64,000 bases of DNA from Verrucomicrobiaceae bacterium (lineage in GTDB: Bacteria > Verrucomicrobiota > Verrucomicrobiia > Verrucomicrobiales > Verrucomicrobiaceae), in NCBI GenBank assembly GCA_947458455.1, contig CANGYJ010000007.1, forward strand, positions 186,001 through 250,000, given 5' to 3'. Positions 45,542 to 54,815 of this stretch are shown here, in pieces (the first letter of the stretch is position 1; each line of letters begins with the position of its first letter). The notes under the pieces are model-generated. The model saw nothing but the letters and a program-made list of their open reading frames with translations, searched no databases and was not told the DNA's origin. The position numbers were made by a program, and so were the translations under genes.

Positions 45542-46972
45542 ATGCACTCACCGCTATTTCGTCCATCAATGGACCGCCGGGCCTTTTTGACGGCTTCGAC
45601 GGTGGGATTGGCATCGCTGGGATTCAAGGGTGGTGTGAAGGGTTCTACCGCGCCGACGGTTTCGCTGCCCACGCTGGCGAAACCGGCCAAATCGACGGTG
45701 CTGTTCTTCCTTTGCGGCGGCTCCTCGCACATCGACATGTGGGACATGAAGCCGGACGCGCCGCTGGAGTATCGCGGCGAGTTCAAACCGATCCGCACGA
45801 CCGGCGAAGACATCGTTTTGTGCGAGCACCTGCCGCTGCTCGCCAAACAGGCGCATCGCTTTGCCATGATCCACGGCATCACCGATGGCGGTCGTGCCAC
45901 GGGCGATCACCACGCCGGTTATTACTACAACCTCACCGGCCACGCCCCCGATCCCACCTTCAAGCAGCAGGGTAATGACCGCCGTCCCTATCCCGAGGAC
46001 TGGCCTTACATGGGCAGCGTCGTCTCGATGAAGCGTCCGCAGCATCCCACTCTTCCTTCGCTCATCACACTGCCGCACAAGCCTAGCAAGCTGCCCTTCA
46101 CGCGACCCGGCCAGTTCGCCGGACGCATCGGCATGGAGTTCGATCCGTTTTTGCTCAATGGCAGCTTCGAAGAGCCGCTGAACTTCGCCGCGCCCACCAT
46201 CAGCATCGGCGGTAGCATGACCGCCGCACGCATGCAGGACCGCCAGGGCCTGCTCGCCGCTTTAAACAGCGCCCGCCGCGATCTCGATCACGAGGTGGCC
46301 ATCCAAAACTATGCCAAGCAGCAGGAGCGAGCCTTTGATCTGCTCTCCTCCAGCAGCACGGTGAATGCCTTCGACATCCAATCCGAGCCACTGGCGCTGC
46401 GTGAGCGCTACGGGCAGGACATCAACGGCATGAGTCTCCTCATGGCCCGCCGCATGGTCGAGGCAGGCGTGCCCTTCATCACCGTCTTTTGGAAAGAGGA
46501 CGAAGGCCTGCACAAGAAATGCAAAAGCGCCGGCGGCTGGGACACGCACGGAAACAACTTCAACTGCCTCCGCGATGACCTGCTGCCGCAGTTTGATCGC
46601 GGTTTCTCCGCCTTCCTCGAAGACCTCGCCTCGCGTGGATTGCTCGATGAAACGCTCGTGCTCGTCACCAGCGAGATGGGCCGCATGCCGAAAGTCGGAG
46701 ATCGCCGCAGCGGCGGCCCGCTCGGCGCAGGTCGCGATCACTGGACCGCTTGCATGAGCGTCCTTATGGCCGGTGCTGGCATCAAAGGCGGCCAAGTCGT
46801 CGGCGAGACCGATGCCCGCGCCGAACTGCCCAAAGACCGCCTCATTTACCCCGAGGACATCACCAAGACCGTCTATTACGCCATGGGCATCGACAACCTC
46901 GACGCCAAAGACAAACTCGGCCGCACCTACAACCTCCTCGAAGAGGGCAAAGCGCTCACGGAGCTGTTTTGA
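45542..46972 (+). CDS. DUF1501 domain-containing protein
   Basis: MDRRAFLTASTVGLASLG...VLFFLCGGSSHIDMWDMKPDAP...GDHHAGYYYNLTGHAPDPTF...GWDTHGNNFNCLRDDLLPQFDRGFSAFLEDLASRGLLDETLVLVTSEMGRMPKVGDRRSGGPLGAGRDHW. Confidence 0.92.
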   Translation: MHSPLFRPSMDRRAFLTASTVGLASLGFKGGVKGSTAPTVSLPTLAKPAKSTVLFFLCGGSSHIDMWDMKPDAPLEYRGEFKPIRTTGEDIVLCEHLPLLAKQAHRFAMIHGITDGGRATGDHHAGYYYNLTGHAPDPTFKQQGNDRRPYPEDWPYMGSVVSMKRPQHPTLPSLITLPHKPSKLPFTRPGQFAGRIGMEFDPFLLNGSFEEPLNFAAPTISIGGSMTAARMQDRQGLLAALNSARRDLDHEVAIQNYAKQQERAFDLLSSSSTVNAFDIQSEPLALRERYGQDINGMSLLMARRMVEAGVPFITVFWKEDEGLHKKCKSAGGWDTHGNNFNCLRDDLLPQFDRGFSAFLEDLASRGLLDETLVLVTSEMGRMPKVGDRRSGGPLGAGRDHWTACMSVLMAGAGIKGGQVVGETDARAELPKDRLIYPEDITKTVYYAMGIDNLDAKDKLGRTYNLLEEGKALTELF

Positions 46973-47053
46973 AGGAAGTTGGCAGGTCGCATTCGCCCTC
47001 GGATTTGGCCTTGCGCGGGTTTGTTTTGGCGGGCAGTCTCCGCGCCCTTTCCC

Positions 47054-47992
47054 ATGTCAGACTCTGCGAAAACCTCCATCGGCATCGATTTCGGCGGCAC
47101 CTCTGTAAAGCTCGGCGTTTGCCGCGGCGATGAATTGCTCGTCACGGATGCCCCCATCCCCACCGCGAACTTTGCCGGCCCTGCGGCCCTCATCGGCGAG
47201 ATGGCGGCCCGCGTGAGCAAGCTGCGTGAAGCCTACCCGGACATCTGCGCCATCGGCGTGGGCGTGCCGGGCCTCGTGGATTTCGATCACGGCTTCGTGC
47301 ATGAGCTGACGAACGTCCCCGGCTGGAAGCATGTGCCGCTGAAGGCCATCCTGGGTGAAAAGACCGGCCTGCCCGTGCTCGTGGAAAATGACGCGAACGC
47401 CATGGCGTATGCGGAGTTCCGTTACGGAGCGGGTCGCGGCCTGAAGAATGTCATTGGCCTCACGATGGGCACCGGCATTGGCGGTGGCGTGGTGCTGGAT
47501 GGGAAGATGTTTCGCGGCAGTGGCTTCGCCGCGGGCGAGATCGGCCAGATGAGCATTCACTTCGACGGCAAACCCGGCCACTACGGCAATCTGGGTGCCC
47601 TCGAAAAATACACCGGCAATCAGCAGATCGCCGAGCATGCCGTGCTGCGCTACGCCGAAGCTGGCATCACGAAAGACATCGACGACTGCACGCCAAAAAT
47701 GATCGCCGCCGCCGCTCAAGCCGGTGACGACATCGCCCGCCAGATCTGGGGTGAGATCGCCGATTGGCTAGGCACCGCGATCTCCAGCATCGCGTGGCTT
47801 TTAAATCCCGACGCCTTCGTCATCGGTGGTGGTGTGGCCCAGGCCGGCGACCTCATCTTTGATCCGCTGAAGCGCAAGGTGCAGAGCATGCTCAGCACCG
47901 TGGTCTGGGAGCGTCTGCAAATCGTGCCTGCCCGCTTTAGCAATGAAGCCGGCATCATCGGCAATGCCGCCCTCGCGGCCGATGCGGTGTAG
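47054..47992 (+). CDS. ROK family sugar kinase (glucokinase-like)
   Basis: MSDSAKTSIGIDFGGTSVKLGVCRG...GVPGLVDFDHGFVHELTNVPGW...PVLVENDANAMAYAEFRYGAGRGLKNVIGLTMGTGIGGGVVLDGK. Confidence 0.95.
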   Translation: MSDSAKTSIGIDFGGTSVKLGVCRGDELLVTDAPIPTANFAGPAALIGEMAARVSKLREAYPDICAIGVGVPGLVDFDHGFVHELTNVPGWKHVPLKAILGEKTGLPVLVENDANAMAYAEFRYGAGRGLKNVIGLTMGTGIGGGVVLDGKMFRGSGFAAGEIGQMSIHFDGKPGHYGNLGALEKYTGNQQIAEHAVLRYAEAGITKDIDDCTPKMIAAAAQAGDDIARQIWGEIADWLGTAISSIAWLLNPDAFVIGGGVAQAGDLIFDPLKRKVQSMLSTVVWERLQIVPARFSNEAGIIGNAALAADAV

Positions 47993-48006
47993 AGAAGCGC
48001 CTCGGT

Positions 48007-48606
48007 ATGACGCCCCTTTTCGTCCCCTCAGATCACTTCCGTGAGCTCGCTCCGAGCGACCTCTTCCCCGATGCCTCGCGTCCGCTGGAGATCGATCTCG
48101 GCTGCGGAGATGGCACTTTCCTTCTCGGCATGGCGGCGCATCACCCGGAGCGTGATTTTCTCGGGCTGGAACGCATGCTGGGCCGTGTGAGCAAAACGGC
48201 GCGGAAGATCGCGGTGCAAAAGCTCTCGAATGCTCGCATCATGCGTCTCGAAAGCGCCTACACCGTCGCGTGGCTGCTGCCACGAGCCAGCGTGAGTCGG
48301 CTGCACCTGCTCTGTCCTGATCCGTGGCCGAAAAAGAAGCACGCTGCCCGCCGCCTGGTGAATCAGGCCGAGTTCCTCGATGGCCTCGTGCGCACCTTGA
48401 AGCCAGGAGGCGAGTTTTTGCTCAAGACGGATGACCAACCTTACTTTGAAGATGCGCTGCTCAGCCTCGAATCTCGTGCGCATCAGTTTGAACGGCTCGA
48501 TTGGCCCGAGGATGCCTTCTTTTATCCCACCACGGACTTTGAGCAAAGCTGGCTCGATGTCGGCCGCGTCATTCACCGGGCACGTTGGAGGCTGAAATCG
48601 GCCTGA
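48007..48606 (+). CDS. trmB: tRNA (guanine-N7-)-methyltransferase
   Basis: PLEIDLGCGDGTFLLGMAAHHPERDFLGLERM...LHLLCPDPWPKKKHAARRLVNQAEFLDGLVRTLKPGGEFLLKTDDQPYF. Confidence 0.95.
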   Translation: MTPLFVPSDHFRELAPSDLFPDASRPLEIDLGCGDGTFLLGMAAHHPERDFLGLERMLGRVSKTARKIAVQKLSNARIMRLESAYTVAWLLPRASVSRLHLLCPDPWPKKKHAARRLVNQAEFLDGLVRTLKPGGEFLLKTDDQPYFEDALLSLESRAHQFERLDWPEDAFFYPTTDFEQSWLDVGRVIHRARWRLKSA

Positions 48607-48697
48607 GGCGGCCGCTCGCAAGGGAAGTTCATACCGATTTGCCCGGATGAGCATTCCACAGTGGATTTCAGCGGGTGGAAATGTTTCACTCCGCCAC

Positions 48698-50140
48698 ATG
48701 CTCCGAACTGCCTTCGCCCTCCTCGCTCTTGTTTCGACCGTTTTCGCCCGCCAGCCGAATGTGGTGCTCATTTTGGCGGATGACCTCGGCTATGCGGACC
48801 TGGGTTGCTTTGGCTCTCGCACGATCCAAACGCCGCACCTTGACAAGCTGGCGGCGGAAGGCGTGAAGGGGACGAGCTTTTATGTGTCGCAGGCCGTGTG
48901 CAGCGCCTCGCGGGCCTCGCTGATGACGGGCTGCTACGCGAACCGCGTGGGCATGCAGGGAGCGCTGAATCACACCAGCCGCGAAGGTTTGAACCCCTCC
49001 GAATGGACGCTGCCGGAGATGCTGAAGGAGAAAGGCTATGCCACGGCGGCCTTTGGCAAATGGCACCTGGGCACGCGGATGATGTTTCATCCGATGAAGA
49101 ACGGCTTCGATGAGTTTCTGGGCATCCCTTACTCGAACGACAACACCAAGTACCATCCCTCGCTCGCCAAAGAGATGCCGCCACTGCCGCTCTACGATGG
49201 CCTGAAGGTCATCGAGAACGATCCCGATCAGAGCCTCTTCACCCAGCGCTTCACCGAGCGGGCCGTGGCTTTCATTGAGAGGCACAAGGCGGAGCCGTTC
49301 TTCCTTTATGTGCCGCATGTGATGCCGCACGTGCCCATCTTTGCCTCCGAAAAATGGCGCGGGAAATCCGGCGCCGGGCTTTACGCGGATGTCGTGCAGG
49401 AGCTGGATGATTCCGTGGGCCAGATCGTGGATGCCGTGAGCCGCTGCGGGCTGGGTAAAGACACGCTGATCCTCTTCTTCTCCGACAACGGCCCCTTCCT
49501 CAGCTACGGCAATCACGCTGGCTCCGCCAAGCCGCTGCGTGAGGGCAAGCTGACGAGTTTCGAGGGCGGTGTGCGCGTGCCTTTCATCGCCCGCTGGACC
49601 GGTCGCCTGCCTGCGGGCCGCGAATGCGCGGAGCCAATGATGGAGACGGATCTGCTGCCAACTGTCGCCGCGCTCGTCGATGGCAAGATGGTGGAAAAGA
49701 AGATCGACGGCCAAAACATCCTGCCCGTGCTCGAAGGCGGTGCGTCACCGCATGAGGCGCTTTATTTTTACAGCGGCGATGAATTGCAGGCGGTGCGCAG
49801 CGGCTCGTGGAAACTGCATTTTGCGCATCCCTACATCTCCGTGGATGGCGAACCGGGCCGCGATGGCAAACCAGCCCGTTTTGGTCTGATGAAGCCGAAG
49901 TCGATCACGCAAAGCGGCATCGACGGCATCGCCACGCGTCATGGGTATGCGGTGAAACAGCAAAAGACGGTGCTTTACGATCTCAGCCGTGATCCTGGCG
50001 AGTCGGAGGATGTGGCCGCGCAGCATCCCGAGATCGTCGAGAAGCTCCAAAAGCTCGCCACCGGCATGCGCGGCGATCTCGGCGATGCGCTGACGAAGAC
50101 CAAAGCCACCGGCGCGAGGCCCGTGGGACGTGACAACTAA
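48698..50140 (+). CDS. Sulfatase (arylsulfatase family)
   Basis: MLRTAFALLALVSTVFARQPNVVLILADDLGYADLGCFGSRTIQTPHLDKLAAEG...VCSASRASLMTGCY (C-x-A/S-x-R)...LILFFSDNGPF. Confidence 0.95.
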   Translation: MLRTAFALLALVSTVFARQPNVVLILADDLGYADLGCFGSRTIQTPHLDKLAAEGVKGTSFYVSQAVCSASRASLMTGCYANRVGMQGALNHTSREGLNPSEWTLPEMLKEKGYATAAFGKWHLGTRMMFHPMKNGFDEFLGIPYSNDNTKYHPSLAKEMPPLPLYDGLKVIENDPDQSLFTQRFTERAVAFIERHKAEPFFLYVPHVMPHVPIFASEKWRGKSGAGLYADVVQELDDSVGQIVDAVSRCGLGKDTLILFFSDNGPFLSYGNHAGSAKPLREGKLTSFEGGVRVPFIARWTGRLPAGRECAEPMMETDLLPTVAALVDGKMVEKKIDGQNILPVLEGGASPHEALYFYSGDELQAVRSGSWKLHFAHPYISVDGEPGRDGKPARFGLMKPKSITQSGIDGIATRHGYAVKQQKTVLYDLSRDPGESEDVAAQHPEIVEKLQKLATGMRGDLGDALTKTKATGARPVGRDN

Positions 50141-50158
50141 TCTGCCCCCTTCCAAATC

Positions 50159-50611
50159 ATGCGCCTCGTCATCCAACGCGTCTCTGAAGCCTCCGTCACC
50201 ATCGACAACGCTGTCACCGGCCGCATCGGGGCCGGTTTGATGATCCTTTGTGGCATCAAGAACGATGACACCGCCGAGGATGTGGCCTGGCTGGTGCAGA
50301 AGGTCACGCAGATGCGCATCTTCAGCGATGCGGAGGGAAAGATGAATCTCAGTGTGAAGGACATCTCTGGCGGACTGCTCGTGGTGAGCCAGTTCACGCT
50401 GCACGCCAGCACGAAGAAGGGAAACCGCCCCAGCTTCATCCGCGCCGCGAGGCCGGAGCAGGCCATCCCGCTGTATGAGCAGTTCATGAGCGCCCTGGAG
50501 TACGACACTGGCCGGAAGGTCGAGCGCGGCGTCTTCGGCGCTGACATGAAGGTGGCCCTCATCAACGACGGCCCGGTGACCATCCTGATCGACTCGCGGG
50601 CACGCGAGTAA
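50159..50611 (+). CDS. dtd: D-aminoacyl-tRNA deacylase
   Basis: [33 protein letters not shown]...[30 protein letters not shown]...[24 protein letters not shown]. Confidence 0.97.
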   Translation: MRLVIQRVSEASVTIDNAVTGRIGAGLMILCGIKNDDTAEDVAWLVQKVTQMRIFSDAEGKMNLSVKDISGGLLVVSQFTLHASTKKGNRPSFIRAARPEQAIPLYEQFMSALEYDTGRKVERGVFGADMKVALINDGPVTILIDSRARE

Positions 50612-50615
50612 CCTT

Positions 50616-50770
50616 GCCCCCTCACCTAACCTCTCCCCCCGACTCATACCGATCTGATTGTCGTTGGCTTTTCACGGGGGAGAGGAACCTGAAAGCGCAC
50701 TCCCTCTCCCCGCGAGAAACTTGCGATGCCATCTCGGATTTCATTGCGGGGAGAGGGCTGGGGTGAGGGG
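50616..50770. repeat. Family C element copy 3
   Basis: ccccctcacctaacctctcccccc ... gggggagaggaacctgaaagcgcactccctctccccgc ... gcggggagagggctggggtgagggg. Confidence 0.92.
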
Positions 50771-50869
50771 CCGATCATGCCATCCCGCAACATCCAGCCA
50801 TGCATGCCCAAGCCACGCGGAGCAGGAAGAGTGTGCCTCGGCAAGGTTGAGCCACCACCCAACCCAACC

Positions 50870-51289
50870 ATGAAACGCAACGATCCCATCTCCCACCTCA
50901 TGACCCGCAACGTGATCACCGTGCATCACGGCGATCCGATCTCGAAAGTCCGCTCTCTCGTCCGCCAGCACGGCGTGCATCACCTCCCCGTCGTGAATGG
51001 CGATCAGCTCATCGGCATCATCACCTGGAGCGACATCCTCCGCGTGAGCTTTGGCGATGCCTTTGGCACCGACGAACGCACCGTCGATGCCACGCTGGAC
51101 CACACTCTCACGCTTGAGCAGGTCATGAAGAAAGATCCCGTCACGCTCCCCGAGACGGGCACCATCCGCGAAGCCGCTGAAATCCTCGCCAAGAGTGAGT
51201 TCCATTCCCTCCCCATCGTTAACGGCGGCAAGGTCGTCGGCATGGTGACCTCGACGGACCTCATCCGCTATCTGGTGGATCAGTTTTAG
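50870..51289 (+). CDS. CBS domain pair protein
   Basis: ISHLMTRNVITVHHGDPISKVRSLVRQHGVHHLPVVNGDQLIGIITWSDILR...VMKKDPVTLPETGTIREAAEILAKSEFHSLPIVNGGKVVGMVTSTDLIRYL. Confidence 0.95.
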   Translation: MKRNDPISHLMTRNVITVHHGDPISKVRSLVRQHGVHHLPVVNGDQLIGIITWSDILRVSFGDAFGTDERTVDATLDHTLTLEQVMKKDPVTLPETGTIREAAEILAKSEFHSLPIVNGGKVVGMVTSTDLIRYLVDQF

Positions 51290-51323
51290 CCTCACTCGCC
51301 GAGCGGCTTGCACGCTCGGTTTG

Positions 51324-51412
51324 CCTCAGAGGGGAGGAGGAGCAAAGAACGCAGAGTTTGGTTCCAAACAAAACTTCGCGCCCTCTGCTTCTTTGCCTCT
51401 TTGCGGCAGAGA
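51324..51412. repeat. Family E inverted repeat copy 1
   Basis: cctcagaggggaggaggagcaaagaacgcagagt ... gccctctgcttctttgcctctttgcggc. Confidence 0.75.
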
Positions 51413-51515
51413 CAAGTTTTGGGATAAGGTTAGCCCATCAGCGCTACCGCGATGGGCTTGGCCAAAATGTTGTTTATTCGGATGAGTCATTGCGGTAAAA
51501 AACGGGAAGAAACAC

Positions 51516-51785
51516 ATGGATACACCGACTTCCTCCCCTTCTCTCTGGTTCATGGCTCCTGGCATGATCGGTTTTGCGATAGCCTTCGTCGTCCAATTCA
51601 AGCTCAAACATCATGTGGATCGGGAGAAGGTAGTGAATCTGAGCGACATGTCCGAATTGTTCACGAACGGCATGCCACCCAAGAAAGTGCTTACGGAGCA
51701 AGGGTGTAAGTATCTTTGGTGGTTCCGCATTGGAGCCGGACTCTTTGTCGCCAACGCCCTGCTGCTCGTTCTTCTTGATCCTTGA
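51516..51785 (+). CDS. Small membrane protein of unknown function
   Basis: MDTPTSSPSLWFMAPGMIGFAIAFVVQFKLKHHVDREKVVNLSDMSELFTNGMPPKKVLTEQGCKYLWWFRIGAGLFVANALLLVLLDP; two TM segments. Confidence 0.65.
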   Translation: MDTPTSSPSLWFMAPGMIGFAIAFVVQFKLKHHVDREKVVNLSDMSELFTNGMPPKKVLTEQGCKYLWWFRIGAGLFVANALLLVLLDP

Positions 51786-51788
51786 TGG

Positions 51789-52877
51789 TCACCCCATCAG
51801 CGCCACGGCGATGGGATCAACGAGTGGTTTACCTGTCCGGGTGAGCCAAACGAAAGCCTTGTCATACCCCAGCAAGCCCTGATCACGCAGTGTGTCGAGC
51901 ATGCGGCGTTGATCGGGGGCGATGAGATCGAGGGGCAAGCCACGCTTCGTGCGTAGTTCGAGGCCGAAGCGTTCCGTGCGGCGGTTTTCATCGGTGAGCA
52001 CTTCGACATCCGTCGCGGTGTTTTCACCGGCGAGGGTGAGGGCGATGTAGCGATCTGTATCCGGCACGTTTTTCCAGCGGCGGCCTTCGACCGTCGAGAA
52101 CGCTCCGGGGCCGATGCCGAGGTAATCCGCGCCGAGCCAGTAGGCCTCGTTGTGCTGGCTGCGATGGCCGGGCTGGGCGTAGTTGGAGATTTCGTAGTGC
52201 TCGAAGCCGCCGGCTTCGAGCAGGTCGATGGCCAGATGGAAAAAATCGGCATCACGACCTTCATCGGTGCGGAATTCACCTTTTTGGAGGCGACGGAAAA
52301 AGTCGGTGTCCTCCTCATAATTGAGGTTGTAGGCCGAGATGTGGTCGGGCTTGAGCGAAAGCGAGTGTTCGAGGGTTTGACGCCAGGTTTCCAATTCCTG
52401 GCCGGGTATCGAAAACATCACGTCGAGGTTCAAACTGGGAAATTTCGCCTCGCGAAGCACCTGCCACGTTTCTTCCGCTTCGGCGGGCGAGTGATCGCGA
52501 CCTAGCGTTTTGAGCGTGGCGTCATCCCAGGCCTGGATGCCGAGGGAGATGCGTGTGACGCCCATCTCACGCATCAGCGCCGCTTTGGAAGGCGTGACGG
52601 TGCGTGGATTGGCCTCCATGGTGAATTCGGCCACCTCGCTAAAGTCCACCCGCTCACGCAAGCCACGCAGCAGGCGCTCCAGATGCGTGTCACTGAGCAT
52701 CGTGGGCGTGCCGCCGCCGAAAAAGATCGTCTTCGGCTTCAGCGGCTGCTTGGAGGCCTCTTTGAGCAGCGCATCGACAAACGCCGTCATGTCCGTCCCG
52801 CCCGGCGTGTGCTTGTGAAAGCTGCAATACGGGCAGATGCGGTGGCAAAAAGGGATGTGGACGTAGAGGTGGCGCAA
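51789..52877 (-). CDS. hemW: Radical SAM heme chaperone HemW
   Basis: MRHLYVHIPFCHRICPYCSFHKHTPG...FGGGTPTMLSDTHLERLL...ISLGIQAWDDATLKTLGRDHSPAEAEETW. Confidence 0.95.
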   Translation of the reverse strand: MRHLYVHIPFCHRICPYCSFHKHTPGGTDMTAFVDALLKEASKQPLKPKTIFFGGGTPTMLSDTHLERLLRGLRERVDFSEVAEFTMEANPRTVTPSKAALMREMGVTRISLGIQAWDDATLKTLGRDHSPAEAEETWQVLREAKFPSLNLDVMFSIPGQELETWRQTLEHSLSLKPDHISAYNLNYEEDTDFFRRLQKGEFRTDEGRDADFFHLAIDLLEAGGFEHYEISNYAQPGHRSQHNEAYWLGADYLGIGPGAFSTVEGRRWKNVPDTDRYIALTLAGENTATDVEVLTDENRRTERFGLELRTKRGLPLDLIAPDQRRMLDTLRDQGLLGYDKAFVWLTRTGKPLVDPIAVALMG

Positions 52878-52890
52878 GGGGAACGAGGCG

Positions 52891-52964
52891 GTGGAGTAAT
52901 GGAGTGGTGGAGTGATGAGGAGATGCTATAGCACGACTCCATCACTCCACTACTCCAACACTCC
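52891..52964. repeat. Family B inverted TGGAGTG array copy 3
   Basis: gtggagtaatggagtggtggagtgatga ... gactccatcactccactactccaacactcc. Confidence 0.88.
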
Positions 52965-52977
52965 TGTTCCCAGCCCG

Positions 52978-53952
52978 ATGTCCGACGAAACCCATCATGA
53001 ACGCGAGCTTGGCGGCCAGTTGCTGGCGGCGGTGTCGCGGTCGTTTTATCTCACGCTGAAGGCGCTGCCGAAGGAGCTGCGGGAGCCGATCTCACTCGCC
53101 TACCTGCTGGCGCGGACGGCAGATACCATCGCGGACACGGCCAGCGTGAGCGAAGCGGTGCGGCTGGATTGCCTGGAGCAGTATCGAGCCTTGGTCAGAG
53201 ATGGCGGTGGCGGTGAAAACCTCGCGGCGGTGCTTCGCGAGCAGTTTTGCCCCAAGCAGAGCGATGACGCGGAGCGGCGGCTGATGGAAAAATTCGCCGA
53301 TGGCATCGCCTGGCTGCGCACGATGGCTCCGCGACCTCTCGCAGCGATCCAGAGCGTGCTGGAGCACATCATCGACGGCCAGATGCTCGACATCCGCCGC
53401 TTTCCATCGGATGGGAAACTGCGTCGCCTGACGAATGACACGGAGCTGGATGACTACACCTGGCTCGTCGCGGGCTGTGTGGGCGAGTTTTGGACGCAGC
53501 TCTGCGCCAGCGAGCTGCCTGCCTCGCTCGATCCGGCGGTCACGACGGCGCAGATGCAGGCCTGGGGTGCTCGCATGGGCAAAGGCCTCCAGCTCATCAA
53601 CATCCTCCGCGACATCGGCGAGGACACCCGCGATGGCCGCTGCTACCTGCCGTGCGAGCCGGAGCAACTCCAGGCCGAATGGCGGCGCTGGCTGCAAACC
53701 TGCATCGAGCATCTCGAAGGCGGCCTACGCTATGTGCAGCACGTTTCCCACGGCAAACTGCGCTACGCCACCGCCCTGCCACTGCTGCTGGGCATTCAAA
53801 CCGTCGCCAAAATGCGCTCCACCGCCTGGGAGCAGTTACTCCAAGGCGTGAAGATCTCCCGCCTCGACGTGGCCAGCATCCTCGCCCAAGCGATGATCGC
53901 CTGCCGCAGCCCCGAGGCGTTGGAGAGGCTGTATCGGAAGCTGGGGGCGTGA
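52978..53952 (+). CDS. Squalene/phytoene synthase family protein
   Basis: SRSFYLTLKALPKELREPISLAYLLARTADTIADT...GKGLQLINILRDIGEDTRDGRCYLPCE. Confidence 0.95.
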   Translation: MSDETHHERELGGQLLAAVSRSFYLTLKALPKELREPISLAYLLARTADTIADTASVSEAVRLDCLEQYRALVRDGGGGENLAAVLREQFCPKQSDDAERRLMEKFADGIAWLRTMAPRPLAAIQSVLEHIIDGQMLDIRRFPSDGKLRRLTNDTELDDYTWLVAGCVGEFWTQLCASELPASLDPAVTTAQMQAWGARMGKGLQLINILRDIGEDTRDGRCYLPCEPEQLQAEWRRWLQTCIEHLEGGLRYVQHVSHGKLRYATALPLLLGIQTVAKMRSTAWEQLLQGVKISRLDVASILAQAMIACRSPEALERLYRKLGA

Positions 53953-53960
53953 TGCATGGG

Positions 53961-54143
53961 CCCCTCACCCCAGCCCTCTCCCCCGGAAGTACCCAAGAGC
54001 TCATTCACGCGCCTCGCGGGGGAGAGGGAGTGTGCTTTTTAAATGCCTATAGCGTGGAGATGGACCAGGAGCGTCCTCCCTCTCCCCGGCAAAGGGTCTC
54101 GCTTGCTTCTCGATCATGTTCTGGGGAGAGGGCTGGGGTGAGG
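53961..54143. repeat. Family C element copy 4
   Basis: cccctcaccccagccctctcccccg ... cgggggagagggagt ... ccctctccccgg ... ctggggagagggctggggtgagg. Confidence 0.9.
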
Positions 54144-54161
54144 TGGGGCACTGACGATCAC

Positions 54162-54554
54162 TCACCGCGTGGCCTCCCAAATGACGTTCAGCACGGTGTC
54201 GGTATCGCGAAGCATCTCATGATTGGTGAATCAAAGCGTTCGAATGCCCTTTTGACGTAGAAAAGCTTCACGAATGGCGTCCTTGCGATGGCCTCTCGCT
54301 TCGTTGTGCTGACCTCCATCCAGTTCGATGCAGAGGTTCAGCTCCGCGCAGAAGAAATCGAGCACGTAAGGCTCCACGGGATGCTGACGTCGAAACTTTC
54401 GACCGCGGACACGACGGCCTCGCAGGATGCTCCAGAGATACGATTCGGCATCGGTGGCCTCCTGGCGGAGTTTTCTCGCGAAGGCAATGAGTCCGAGTTT
54501 TTCGTCATGGACTGACATGCGTAAATGATCGCGGGTAGGGCTTTGGGGCGTCAA
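54162..54554 (-). pseudogene. DUF559 (Vsr-like) endonuclease gene interrupted by one in-frame TGA
   Basis: 54554->54231: MTPQSPTRDHLRMSVHDEKLGLIAFARKLRQEATDAESYLWSILRGRRVRGRKFRRQHPVEPYVLDFFCAELNLCIELDGGQHNEARGHRKDAIREAFLRQKGIRTL*; same frame continues FTNHEMLRDTDTVLNVIWEATR* to 54162, the expected family C-terminus. Confidence 0.82.
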
Positions 54555-54588
54555 GCAGCATTCTTGGTCGGACGAAACACTTCAAATG

Positions 54589-54735
54589 CCCCTCACCTAA
54601 CCTCTCCCCGCAACGACGCATAGAAGCTATCGAATACCTTCAGCGGGGAGAGGGATCTGAGAGCGTACTCCCTCTCCCCGGCGCTGAGCTTGGCAGATTT
54701 CTCGGTGCTGTTCCGGGGTGAGGGCCGGGGTGAGG
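54589..54735. repeat. Family C element copy 5
   Basis: cccctcacctaacctctccccgc ... gcggggagagggatctgagagcgtactccctctccccgg ... ccggggtgagggccggggtgagg. Confidence 0.9.
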
Positions 54736-54815
54736 AGCGATGATGGCTTTAGGCTGACAAAGTCTCGTTGCCTCACTGCACCTTCGATGCTCCATGCTGG
54801 CGACTTACCCCATCC

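Noticed and set aside
54231-54233. TGA in DUF559 gene as selenocysteine recoding
   Set aside because: No SECIS-like hairpin recognised downstream and the position corresponds to a non-cysteine residue in the family; a nonsense mutation is simpler.
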